Assembly (NCBI GenBank): GCA_050018455.1
Contig: JBEKAA010000008.1
Location: 1 to 64,000 of the forward strand
Direction: 5' to 3'
Source: RBG-13-68-16 sp050018455
GTDB lineage: Bacteria; Acidobacteriota; Thermoanaerobaculia; Thermoanaerobaculales; Thermoanaerobaculaceae
DNA length: 64,000 nucleotides
Under the pieces are notes generated by a model, which was not told the DNA's origin, ran no database searches, and was given only the letters and a program-made list of their open reading frames with translations. The position numbers and the translations under genes are program-made. Numbering within the stretch: the stretch's first letter is position 1; the number at the start of each line of letters is the position of its first letter. Positions 56,193-64,000 of this stretch are shown in pieces.

Positions 56193-56222
56193 GCCGTCCC
56201 CGTTTCGGAGGACGGCTTTTTT
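56193..56222 (+). terminator. Intrinsic terminator after the tRNA-Val pair
   Basis: Stem GCCGTCC/GGACGGC with a 10-nt loop followed by six T. A classic rho-independent terminator, 23 bp after the second tRNA and 150 bp before thrS. Confidence 0.88.
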
Positions 56223-56371
56223 GTTGTCGGCCGGCCCGGGATCGGCCCGGGTCGGCGCGAAGTGGAGGTCGGGATGAGCACGTCCCACTTCTGGCGGGAC
56301 GAGCGTGAGGGGCTCGGGGAGTCTGGAGCGTCGGGTGGGCGGGATTAGCGACGCGGGGCCCCCCGGCAAGG

Positions 56372-58324
56372 ATGACGATGAGTGCAGAGACGATCACATT
56401 GACCTTGCCTGACGGCAGCGGGCGGGAGCTCCCGGCGGACGCGACACCGCTCGAGGTGGCGCGGACGATCGGGGAGCGCCTCGCGAAGGCGGCCGTGGCA
56501 GGCGAACTCGACGGGGCGGTCGTCGACCTGCGGGCGCCGATCGGGCGCTCGGGGAAGTTCCGCGTGCTCACGCCAAGGGACCCCGAGGCAGGGGTCGTGA
56601 TCCGCCACTCCGCCGAGCACGTCCTCGCGGACGCCGTCGAGCGCCTTTTCCCCGGCACCATCATCGATGCCGGCCGCCAGGACCACTCCGAGAAGTTCCA
56701 GTACGACTTCCGGTTCCCGCGGGGGTTCACCCCCGAGGACCTCGAGAAGATCGAGCAGGAGATGGCCCGCATCGTCAAGGAGGCCCGGCCGTTCGAGCGC
56801 AAGGTCGTGACCCGCCCGCAGGCCGCGGAGATCTTTGGCAAGCGCAAAGAGGAGATCAAGCTCGTGCGCCTGGCGGACATCCCGGAAGGCGACGAGATCA
56901 CGGTGTTCCAGCACGGCGAGTTCGTGGACCTGTGCCGCGGCCCGCACGTCCAGCGCACCGACCAGATAGGCGCGTTCAAGCTCCTCGAGACGTCGGGCGC
57001 GTACTTCAAGGGCGACGAGCGCAACGAGATGCTGCAGCGCATCTACGGCACCGCGTTCGCCACCAGGGATGAGCTGGCCGCCTACTTCGCGAGGATCGAG
57101 GAGGCGCGCCGCCGCGACCACAGGCGGCTCGGTAAGGACCTCGACCTCTTCTCGTTCTCGCCGCTCGCGCCGGCCTCCCCGTTTTTCCACCCGAGGGGCG
57201 CCGCCGTCTACAACGAGCTGCTCGCCTTCATGCGCGGACTTTATGTGAAGTATGGCTACCAGGAGGTGATCACGCCGCAGCTGTTCGACGCGGAGTTGTG
57301 GAAGACCTCGGGGCACTACTACCACTACAAGGAGAACATGTTCTTCGGCGAGGTGGACGAGCGCGAGTTCGGCCTGAAGCCGATGAACTGCCCCTCGCAC
57401 TGCGTGCTCTTCGGCGTGCACGCACACTCGTACCGCGAGCTGCCGCTGCGGATTGCGGACTTCGGCCGGCTGCACCGCTACGAACGGTCGGGCGTCGTCC
57501 AGGGGCTCACCCGCGTGCGCTCGTTCTGCCAGGACGACGCGCACATCTTCTGCATGCCTTCGCAGATCGGGCAGGAGGTTTCCTCCCTGTTCGACATGAT
57601 GTTCGAGGTGTACGGGACGTTCGGCTTCAGCGAGCCCGTGATCTACCTCTCGACCAAGCCCGAGAAGGCGATGGGCGATCCCGCCCTCTGGGAGAGCTCG
57701 GAGGCCCAACTCGAGCGGTGCCTGAAGGAGCGCGGCGTGCCATACACGGTCAACGCCGGGGACGGCGCCTTTTACGGCCCCAAGATCGACTTCGTGGTGC
57801 ACGACGCGATCGGCCGAGAGTGGCAGCTCGGCACCATCCAGCTCGACTGGAACCTCCCCGAGCGCTTCAACCTGGCGTACGTCGGCGAGGACGGCGGCGA
57901 GCAGCGGCCCGTGATGCTGCACCGCGCCGTTCTCGGCTCCGTAGAGCGTTTTTTCGCCGTGATGCTCGAGCACTTCGCGGGCGACCTGCCGCTCTGGCTC
58001 GCTCCGGAGCAGGCGCGCGTCCTGCCGGTGTCTGACAAATTCATGGACGTCGCGAGGGCGGTGAAGTCGCGCCTGGTGGCGGCCGGCCTGCGCGCCGACG
58101 TGGACGAGCGATCGGAGAAGCTCGGCGCCAAGATCCGCGACGGCGAGCTGGGCAAGGTGCCGGTGCTTCTGATCGTCGGCGCGCGCGAGGCCGAGGCCGG
58201 CGGCGCGTCGGTGAGGGTCCGCCACCGCGGGGACCTCGGCTCGAAGACCCTCGACGAGATCGTGGCCGCCATGACCACGACTACGAAGCAGCGTGCCTTG
58301 AACCCGTGGCCGGAGGCGTCATGA
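56372..58324 (+). CDS. thrS: Threonyl-tRNA synthetase
   Basis: 650 residues, class II synthetase. It has an N-terminal TGS domain (about 5-65), an editing domain with HSAEH (H79, H83) and a catalytic core with zinc ligand C340 in KPMNCPSHC. Motif 2 is RLHRYERSGVVQGLTRVR, the core closes at RPVMLHRAVLGSVERF, and a C-terminal anticodon-binding domain follows (about 545-640). First gene of the translation cluster; infC, which often follows thrS, is absent here and repeat locus G takes its place. Confidence 0.96.
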   Translation: MTMSAETITLTLPDGSGRELPADATPLEVARTIGERLAKAAVAGELDGAVVDLRAPIGRSGKFRVLTPRDPEAGVVIRHSAEHVLADAVERLFPGTIIDAGRQDHSEKFQYDFRFPRGFTPEDLEKIEQEMARIVKEARPFERKVVTRPQAAEIFGKRKEEIKLVRLADIPEGDEITVFQHGEFVDLCRGPHVQRTDQIGAFKLLETSGAYFKGDERNEMLQRIYGTAFATRDELAAYFARIEEARRRDHRRLGKDLDLFSFSPLAPASPFFHPRGAAVYNELLAFMRGLYVKYGYQEVITPQLFDAELWKTSGHYYHYKENMFFGEVDEREFGLKPMNCPSHCVLFGVHAHSYRELPLRIADFGRLHRYERSGVVQGLTRVRSFCQDDAHIFCMPSQIGQEVSSLFDMMFEVYGTFGFSEPVIYLSTKPEKAMGDPALWESSEAQLERCLKERGVPYTVNAGDGAFYGPKIDFVVHDAIGREWQLGTIQLDWNLPERFNLAYVGEDGGEQRPVMLHRAVLGSVERFFAVMLEHFAGDLPLWLAPEQARVLPVSDKFMDVARAVKSRLVAAGLRADVDERSEKLGAKIRDGELGKVPVLLIVGAREAEAGGASVRVRHRGDLGSKTLDEIVAAMTTTTKQRALNPWPEAS

Positions 58325-58387
58325 CCCTCCGGCCTTTCCTTTCTGTGGCGCCCCTCGCACCAGGTTCAGGTGGGTGTGTGCATTTTC

Positions 58388-58470
58388 CTGGGTGGGGGGC
58401 GGAGGAAGCTGGCAGCTGTGAGCTGTCGGCTGTGAGCTGTCAACTGTCAACTAGGTGGGTGGGCAGGGGA
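58388..58470. repeat. Heptamer array with flanking G-tracts (locus G)
   Basis: Strict period-7 array 58407-58455: AGCTGGC, AGCTGTG, AGCTGTC, GGCTGTG, AGCTGTC, AACTGTC, AACTAGG. It is preceded by GGGTGGGGGGCGGAGG and followed by TGGGTGGGCAGGGG. Only one arm is present. It lies between thrS and rpmI, 25 bp before the rpmI start. Confidence 0.85.
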
Positions 58471-58494
58471 AAACTGGTAGTCAAGGAGGATTCA

Positions 58495-58695
58495 ATGCCG
58501 AAGATCAAGACGTTGCGCGCGGCGGCGAAGCGGTTCAAGAAGACAGGGACCGGCAAGATCAAGCGCCACCACGCGTTTCACTCCCACATCCTGTCGAAGA
58601 AATCGGCCAAGCGGAAGCGCCACCTGCAGAAGGACGCGGTCCTCTCTCCCGCCGACGCCAAGGTCGTGGAGCGCATGCTCCCGTACGCGAAGTAG
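58495..58695 (+). CDS. rpmI: 50S ribosomal protein L35
   Basis: 66 residues, very basic. MPKIKTLRAAAKRFKKTGTG and HHAFHSHILSKKSAKRKR are diagnostic. A perfect AAGGAGGATTCA ribosome site precedes the ATG. It is followed 9 bp later by rplT, the usual partner order. Confidence 0.97.
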   Translation: MPKIKTLRAAAKRFKKTGTGKIKRHHAFHSHILSKKSAKRKRHLQKDAVLSPADAKVVERMLPYAK

Positions 58696-58704
58696 GAGGC
58701 TGAC

Positions 58705-59073
58705 ATGCGCGTAAAGCGTGGACACAACAGGGTTGCACGTCGCAAGAGGGTGCTGAAGCTCGCCAAGGGCTACTACCTGACCAAGCACAACGCCTACCGC
58801 ATGGCAAAGCTGCAGGTCGAGCGGTCGCTGCTGTTCGCGTACCGCGACCGCCGGCAGCGCAAGCGCTCCATGCGCGCGCTGTGGATCATCCGCATCAACG
58901 CGGCGGCGAGGCAGTTCGAGATCTCGTACTCGCAACTGATCGCCGGCCTCAAGGCCTCGGGTTGCGCTCTCGACCGCAAGGCGCTCGCCGACATGGCGGT
59001 GCGCGACGTCGAGGGGTTCGCGGAGCTCGTTCAGGCCGCCAAGAAGAGCCTGGCGGCCAAACCGGCCGCCTGA
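58705..59073 (+). CDS. rplT: 50S ribosomal protein L20
   Basis: 122 residues. MRVKRGHNRVARRKRVLKLAKGYY is the 23S-binding N-terminus; RDRRQRKRSMRALWIIRINAA follows. It is required early in 50S assembly. The stop overlaps the pheS start by one base (TGATG). Confidence 0.97.
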   Translation: MRVKRGHNRVARRKRVLKLAKGYYLTKHNAYRMAKLQVERSLLFAYRDRRQRKRSMRALWIIRINAAARQFEISYSQLIAGLKASGCALDRKALADMAVRDVEGFAELVQAAKKSLAAKPAA

Positions 59074-60101
59074 TGGCGACCGAGCCGCTGGAACGCGCGC
59101 GGCAGGAGTTCCTCGCCGCTCTGACGGAGGCGGGCAGCGACCCGGCTCGGGTGGAGGCCGTGCGCGTCCGCTTCGCCGGCCGGCGCTCGGGCCTGCTCCG
59201 CGAGCTCGAGGACGCCCTCAAAACGCTCCCGCGCGAAGACAGGCCCGGATACGGCAAAGCGCTCAACGAACTGAAGAAGCTCATCGAGGAGCGCCTCACG
59301 GCCGCACAGCGGGCGGCCGAGGATGCCGGCACCAAGCGGCAGGTCCTCGACGTCACGCTGCCCGGCCGGCGACCCGTGACGGGAGCGCTCCACCCCGTGA
59401 CCCTCGTGCGCCGGGAGATCGAGGAGATCTTCCTGCGCATGGGGTACTCGGTCGCGGACGGGCCGGAGGTCGAGGACGACTGGCACAACTTCGGCGCTCT
59501 CAACATGCCGCCGGACCACCCGGCGCGCGACAGCCAGGACACCTTCTTCCTGAAGGACGGCCTGCTGCTGCGCACGCACACGTCGCCGGTGCAGATCCAT
59601 TCGATGGAGACGATGCCGCTCCCGATCCGGATCATCATCCCCGGCCGCGTGTACCGGCGCGACTCCGACCTGCGCCACTCGCCGATGTTCCACCAGGTCG
59701 AGGGGCTCGTGGTGGGCGAGGGGATCACCTTCGGCAACCTCAAGGCCACCCTCGAGGCGTTCGTGCGCGTGCTGTTCGACCCGCGCCTCGCGGTCCGCTT
59801 CCGGCCGTCGTTCTTCCCCTTCACCGAGCCGTCGGCAGAGGTGGACATCACCTGCGTGCTCTGCCTCGGCGCGGGGTGCGGCATGTGCTCCGGGAGCGGG
59901 TGGATCGAGATCCTGGGCGCCGGGATGGTGGACCCCCGAGTGCTCTCGGCGTGCAAGCTCGACCCCTCCTGTGTCTCCGGTTTCGCGTTCGGTTGCGGCC
60001 TCGACCGCGTCGCGCTGCTCAAGTACCGCCTGCCCGACCTGCGGCTGCTGTTCTCGGGGGACGAGCGCCTCCTGCGGCAGTTCGAGGGGGTGGCGCGATG
60101 A
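59073..60101 (+). CDS. pheS: Phenylalanyl-tRNA synthetase alpha subunit
   Basis: 342 residues. An N-terminal coiled coil (about 1-90) is followed by the class II core: HPVTLVRREIEEIFLRMGY, LLRTHTSPVQIHSM, GRVYRRDSDLRHSPMFHQVEGLVV (motif 2) and the closing GCGLDRVALLKY. It has a Cys-rich insert CVLCLGAGCGMCSGSGW near residue 270. It overlaps pheT by ATGA and forms an alpha2beta2 enzyme with it. Confidence 0.96.
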   Translation: MATEPLERARQEFLAALTEAGSDPARVEAVRVRFAGRRSGLLRELEDALKTLPREDRPGYGKALNELKKLIEERLTAAQRAAEDAGTKRQVLDVTLPGRRPVTGALHPVTLVRREIEEIFLRMGYSVADGPEVEDDWHNFGALNMPPDHPARDSQDTFFLKDGLLLRTHTSPVQIHSMETMPLPIRIIIPGRVYRRDSDLRHSPMFHQVEGLVVGEGITFGNLKATLEAFVRVLFDPRLAVRFRPSFFPFTEPSAEVDITCVLCLGAGCGMCSGSGWIEILGAGMVDPRVLSACKLDPSCVSGFAFGCGLDRVALLKYRLPDLRLLFSGDERLLRQFEGVAR

Positions 60102-62140
60102 AAATGAGCCTCGCCTGGATCCGCGACCACCTCGAGGGCGCCACGCCCGCCGACGAGCTGGCGAAGCGCCTCACCGCCGCCGGCATGAACGTCGAGGTGC
60201 GCGAACCTTCCGGAGACGACGAAGTTTGGGACGTCGACGTCACCACGAACCGGCCCGACGCGATGAACCACCGCGGCCTCGCGCGCGAGGCCGCCGCCGC
60301 GGCGTGCGGGACGCTCAAGCCGCTTGCAATCAAGGTCACCGAGGGTGCGACGCCGGTCGGGCAGCTCGCCAAGCTCACCGTCGAGGACGCCCAGGGGTGT
60401 CCGAGGTACTGCGCCCGCGTCGTGCGCGGGGTGAAGGTCGGGCCCTCCCCGGCGAGGCTCGCCGAGCGCCTGGAGCGGTGCGGCGTGCGGCCGATCAACA
60501 ACGTCGTGGACGCGACGAACTACGTCCTGCTCGATGTCGGTCACCCGCTGCACGCGTTCGACCTCGCGTTCCTGAAAGGGCAGGAGATCCGAGTGCGCCG
60601 GGCTCGCGCCGGGGAACCGATCACGACGCTCGACGGCGTCGAGCGCAAGCTGACGGCGGAGGACCTCGTGATCGCCGACGCGTCGCGCGCGGTGGCGGTG
60701 GCGGGCGTGATGGGCGCGGCCAACAGCGAGATCGCGCCGTCCACCAGGGATGTGCTCATCGAGTCGGCGTACTTCGATCCGCGCTCGGTGCGCCTTACCG
60801 CCCGCCGTCTCGGCCTCAAGACCGAGGCGTCGCACCGCTTCGAGCGCGGCGCCGACCGCGCCATGGCGCGCACGGCGGTGGACCTCGCGGCCGAGCTGAT
60901 CGTGCGCCTCGCCGGCGGCGAGGTGGCGGCGGGCGTCCTCGACTCCGGCCCCGAGTTGCCGGCGCCGCGCGAGATCTCCTTCTCGCTCGCGCGCCTGTCG
61001 GCGTTCGTCGGCTGCGAGATGCCGAAGGACCGGACGATCCGCGCCCTCGCCGCGCTCGATCTCGCGCCGCAGATCGCCGGGGACACGATCACGTGCACGG
61101 TGCCGGCCCACCGCGTGGACCTCGAGCTGGCGGAGGACGTTTACGAAGAGGTGATCCGCCATTTCGGGTACGACAACGTGCCGTCCGCGCTGCCGTCCGA
61201 GGCGGTCAGACCGGGTGCGCGCCTCGGCACCTGGCCGCTCACGGAGCGGGGGCGGGACGCGCTGGCCGCCGTGGGCGCTGCCGAGGCGTTCACCTACGCG
61301 TTCGTCTCCGAGGAGATCGAGGCGGCGACCTCGGGGTCGCCGCTGGCGGACCGCGGTGGGGTCGTCGCCCTCGACAACCCGCTCTCGGCACGGATGGCCG
61401 TCATGCGGCGGTCGCTGCTCGCGGGCCTGGCGGAGGCCGCCGGCGGCAACCTCCGGCGCGGCGCCGAGCGGGTGCTGCTGGGCGAGGTGGGACGCGTCTT
61501 CTTCGAGAAAGGCGGCAAGGTCGCCGAAGAGGAGCGCCTAGCGGTTGCCGTTGCGGGCAGCCTCGGCCCGTGGGACGACCTCCGGCAGGTGGATTTCCTC
61601 GATCTCAAGGGGGTCGTGGAGGCGTTGCTCGCCGAGCTGGGCGTCTCGGAGACCACGTGGCGGCACGCAACGGCGCCGGTCCTGGCGGCCGGAGAGCAGG
61701 CCGAGGTCGTGCGGGATGGCCGCGTGATTGCGATCGCCGGGCGGCTGGGGGACGGCGCCGCGGCGGTATTCGACCTGCCGTCGGAGGTGTGGGTCGCCGA
61801 GATCGACCTGACTGCGGCCGCGGCCGCCGCTCATGTGCCGACGTTCGAGCCGCTGCCGCGCTTCCCCGCGGTGACCGCCGACCTCACCGTGCGTCACAAG
61901 CTGGCGCTGCCGTACGACCAGCTCGTCGCGGCCATCACCGCGGCCGCGCCGGAGTGGCTGGAAGCCGTTTCGCCGGTGGTTCGCTATCGCGGCGAAGGCG
62001 TCGCGAACGACGAGGTCAAGACAACCGTGCGCCTGACGTACCGTCACGGCGAGCGCTCGCTCACCCAGGACGAGGTCAACGCCGCGCACTTCGCACTCAT
62101 GGACAGGCTCGGCCGCGAGCTGGCGGTGAGCTTTTCGTAG
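60098..62140 (+). CDS. pheT: Phenylalanyl-tRNA synthetase beta subunit, lacking the N-terminal tRNA-binding OB domain
   Basis: 680 residues, about 110 shorter than the standard subunit (about 800). The start MKMSLAWIRDHLEG is normal, but GMNVEVREPSGDDEVWDVDVTTNRPDAMNH joins the B1 start directly to the VTTNRPD segment. The EMAP/OB-fold tRNA-binding domain normally between them (E. coli residues about 40-150) is missing. The B3/B4 editing core, B5, the catalytic-like core and the FDX-ACB anticodon-binding domain (PRFPAVTADLTV to the end) are all present. No frameshift is seen, so the loss is evolutionary. Confidence 0.94.
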   Translation: MKMSLAWIRDHLEGATPADELAKRLTAAGMNVEVREPSGDDEVWDVDVTTNRPDAMNHRGLAREAAAAACGTLKPLAIKVTEGATPVGQLAKLTVEDAQGCPRYCARVVRGVKVGPSPARLAERLERCGVRPINNVVDATNYVLLDVGHPLHAFDLAFLKGQEIRVRRARAGEPITTLDGVERKLTAEDLVIADASRAVAVAGVMGAANSEIAPSTRDVLIESAYFDPRSVRLTARRLGLKTEASHRFERGADRAMARTAVDLAAELIVRLAGGEVAAGVLDSGPELPAPREISFSLARLSAFVGCEMPKDRTIRALAALDLAPQIAGDTITCTVPAHRVDLELAEDVYEEVIRHFGYDNVPSALPSEAVRPGARLGTWPLTERGRDALAAVGAAEAFTYAFVSEEIEAATSGSPLADRGGVVALDNPLSARMAVMRRSLLAGLAEAAGGNLRRGAERVLLGEVGRVFFEKGGKVAEEERLAVAVAGSLGPWDDLRQVDFLDLKGVVEALLAELGVSETTWRHATAPVLAAGEQAEVVRDGRVIAIAGRLGDGAAAVFDLPSEVWVAEIDLTAAAAAAHVPTFEPLPRFPAVTADLTVRHKLALPYDQLVAAITAAAPEWLEAVSPVVRYRGEGVANDEVKTTVRLTYRHGERSLTQDEVNAAHFALMDRLGRELAVSFS

Positions 62141-62149
62141 GGAGGCCGC

Positions 62150-62377
62150 ATGGATATCTACGCTGCTCTTGAAGAACGCATTGAGAAGCTGATCACCGCC
62201 CACACGGAGCTGAAGGCCCGCGTCGCCGGCCTCGAGGAGGAGAACCGCAAACTCAAGGAAGGTGGCTCGGCGACGGACGAACTCGAGGGGCGCGTCCAGG
62301 AGCTCGAGACCGAGCGCACGGAGGTCCGCGCCCGCCTCGAGAAGCTGCTCAAGACAGTCTCCGACCTCGAATTGTAG
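62150..62377 (+). CDS. Short coiled-coil protein, ZapB-like
   Basis: 75 residues, predicted to be almost entirely one coiled coil with heptads of Leu/Ile/Val (ALEERIEKLITAHTELKARV, then LEGRVQELETERTEVRARL). It resembles ZapB, the coiled-coil partner of ZapA at the division ring, and small proteins found after pheT in related genomes. It starts 10 bp after pheT with GGGAGGCCGC as ribosome site. The assignment rests on coiled coil and context only. Confidence 0.6.
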   Translation: MDIYAALEERIEKLITAHTELKARVAGLEEENRKLKEGGSATDELEGRVQELETERTEVRARLEKLLKTVSDLEL

Positions 62378-62403
62378 GTGTCATACCAGTTTGCCATCGA
62401 ACA

Positions 62404-62522
62404 TGTTATTCCGAGGAGCGGAGCGACGAGGAATCTGGGTGGGGGAAAGCCTGGATCTACCAGCCCCCTCCCAGATCCCTCGCGGAGCCCGCCCGAGCGG
62501 AGTCGAAGGGCTCGGGATGACA
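62404..62522. repeat. Palindromic intergenic element, MITE-like (119 bp)
   Basis: It begins TGTTATTCCGAGGAGCGGAG and ends GCTCGGGATGACA, the near reverse complement of its start. The inner parts also pair (GAATCTGGGTGGGGG against CCCCCTCCCAGATCCC). Such elements with TGTCATTCCGAG-type ends are scattered in many bacterial genomes. The rest of 62378-62614 holds nothing else recognisable. Confidence 0.7.
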
Positions 62523-62614
62523 CCTTTGCTCTACGACGGACGGCAAACCGGTATCAGGCACGCGGTTGACGCGGCCAGACGAGGTCGAACGGCAACGCTC
62601 CAGTGGAGGGGCGC

Positions 62615-63994
62615 TCACTTCCGCCGCGAGGCGAGAACCTCAACAACCTCCGCAAGGTTGGCTGCGCCGAGCGAGACGTAGATCGGGTCGGGACGGGCGG
62701 TGATGCCCTTCGCGGCGAGGACGTTGCCGATGAGGTCGGTAGCGTCTTGCACCGGGAAGGCCGGGTCGAGGGGGAGCTCCTCGCCAGCGGTGTACAGCAT
62801 CGCTTCGGTTTGGTCGCCGCGCTGAAGAAGGAAGCCCCTGAGTGGGCGGATGCTCTCGGGGAGCCGGCGGACGACACGGCCGCGGGTGCGGGCGAGGAGG
62901 TGCATGAAGGCGCGGTAGGCGCGGCGCTCGGTCCAGGCGTCGTCCTCGTCGAGGAGGCCGTAGCCGCGCGCGACGAGCTGCCACCAGAAGGTGCTGGCGA
63001 CCTGACCGGTCGCGGCCGCGGTGAGGTAATAGAGCACAAGGTAGCGGGCCTGCCCCGCCTCGTCGGTCTGGACGTGCTCCCCCGCGGGGGAGTGCTTGCC
63101 CGACCCCTTGAGCGGCCAGTTGAACTCGGTGAGGTGGATCGGCACGTCAGGGTGGCCCGACGCCTGGATCACGGCGCGGAGCAGCAGGATCTTGCGGTAC
63201 AGGTCGAAGTGCCCGTATTGAACGTTGTGCGGGGAGCCGCGCCGGTCCACGTAAAGGAGCGCCGCGATCCCGTCGAAGTCGAACGGCCTCTCACCGACGA
63301 GGTAGTGGATCGTGAAGTAGTACTCGAAGTCGATCACCGGCGGGCCGATCCACCGGCACGACGGGGACGCGTCGCGAGCGGGTGCAGCCGCCTCCATCAG
63401 TCGCACGTACTCGTCGGGGTGCCAGATTCCCCACTTCTTGCGGTTGATCGCGTGGCCGAGCTGGAAGGTGGGCTCGAGGTCCCCGAGGCGCGCGGCCGCC
63501 CTGCACACGAACGCGCCCCAGCGCTCCGGATCGTTGACCAGCTCGCGGTTCTGCAGGAGCGTGAAGGTGAAACGGGTGCCTTCTTCGCGCAGGCGGGCCA
63601 GCTCGTCATGCAGCGCGAACACCGGCTCGGGCGCCCACGACGGCACGCGGATCAACAGCGCGCGGACGTCCAGATCGCGGATCCTCTCCAGGTACCGGCC
63701 CCAGGTTTCGGGGGTCGGCGAGACCGCGACGCCGAACGTGTCGTTCGCCACCGGTTGCGGTGCCTGCGGTGTGTGGAGAAGCGCGCGGTAGCGCCACACC
63801 ACGGGGCCGAACCGGGTGACGTTGCGCCCCAGCAGGCGCAGGAACTGGGCGGCGTCCGAGCGCGACGCGAAGAACTTCTCCCACTTTCCCATGTCGGTGT
63901 GCGGCTGGTGGTGCCGGTCGTCCCAGCGGAAGTGATCCCGGCTGCGCGACGGGTTGCCCGGGCGGGGGTCCTCGGGGTGCTGGTCGTTCGCCAT
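62615..63994 (-). CDS. Glycosidase-like (TIM-barrel) protein
   Basis: 459 residues. A probable (beta/alpha)8 barrel lies at about 85-360: FGVAVSPTPETWGRYLERI, FTFTLLQNRELV, GHAINRKKWGIWHPDEYV, VIDFEYY, and PIHLTEFNWPLKG with a Glu in the position of the nucleophile of clan GH-A glycosidases. STFWWQLVARGYGLLDE follows, a typical last barrel strand. There is no signal peptide. The C-terminal part (about 370-459) is a separate small domain. Substrate and true activity are unknown. The start codon at 63994 lies 6 bp from the window edge, so a longer N-terminus cannot be excluded. Confidence 0.65.
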   Translation of the reverse strand: MANDQHPEDPRPGNPSRSRDHFRWDDRHHQPHTDMGKWEKFFASRSDAAQFLRLLGRNVTRFGPVVWRYRALLHTPQAPQPVANDTFGVAVSPTPETWGRYLERIRDLDVRALLIRVPSWAPEPVFALHDELARLREEGTRFTFTLLQNRELVNDPERWGAFVCRAAARLGDLEPTFQLGHAINRKKWGIWHPDEYVRLMEAAAPARDASPSCRWIGPPVIDFEYYFTIHYLVGERPFDFDGIAALLYVDRRGSPHNVQYGHFDLYRKILLLRAVIQASGHPDVPIHLTEFNWPLKGSGKHSPAGEHVQTDEAGQARYLVLYYLTAAATGQVASTFWWQLVARGYGLLDEDDAWTERRAYRAFMHLLARTRGRVVRRLPESIRPLRGFLLQRGDQTEAMLYTAGEELPLDPAFPVQDATDLIGNVLAAKGITARPDPIYVSLGAANLAEVVEVLASRRK

Positions 63995-64000
63995 GAGAAG

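Overview
This is a high-GC bacterial chromosome segment (roughly two thirds G+C by eye) from a Gram-negative organism: it has TonB-dependent, TolC, lipoprotein and periplasmic proteins. The long TonB receptor with an N-terminal carboxypeptidase-regulatory-like domain, the fused AroD-AroE, RNase J, the string of housekeeping genes and the repeat-laden intergenic regions suggest an Acidobacteriota-type genome (for example Thermoanaerobaculia). That placement is inference; no 16S gene is present.

Layout. 1-4.4 kb: a GyrI-like protein, two tandem secreted six-cysteine paralogues with duplicated promoters, and a nitronate monooxygenase-like flavoprotein. 4.6-13.6 kb: an ankyrin fragment, glycogen debranching enzyme, an MFS exporter, a DUF192 protein, a polytopic glycosyltransferase-like protein, thymidine kinase, and a tight DUF502-nth-NTPase cluster. 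13.7-22.7 kb: tRNA-Cys, aldo/keto reductase, a Spy-like protein, a marR-tolC-emrA-emrB drug efflux operon, another membrane glycosyltransferase and a cytidylate-kinase-like protein. 22.9-25.4 kb: a quinone-oxidoreductase gene split by an IS256-type element with a clear target duplication. 25.6-29.4 kb: 57-bp repeats, tRNA-Gly, a K+ channel/RCK protein, DinB, an alpha/beta hydrolase and thioredoxin. 29.6-36.6 kb: a closely overlapping run rsmA-rnj-uppP-ftsK-orf99-comD-like-comE-like. 36.7-48.1 kb: a receiver protein, pyrophosphatase, and a biosynthetic run aroDE-hisD-trpEGDCFBA. 48.3-55.7 kb: a lipoprotein, an IS1595-family element carrying a passenger membrane protein, a hydrolase and a TonB receptor. 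56-64 kb: two tRNA-Val genes, thrS-rpmI-rplT-pheS-pheT-zapB-like, and a glycosidase-like protein.

The most unusual signal is not a gene. At least ten intergenic places carry degenerate tandem repeats of 7-bp (sometimes 8-bp) words, usually as two facing inverted arms and sometimes nested. One class ends in G-quadruplex-like GGG tracts. They sit inside operons (trpG/trpD, trpF/trpB, thrS/rpmI), one supplies the last codons of trpF, and one has been split by the IS1595 element.
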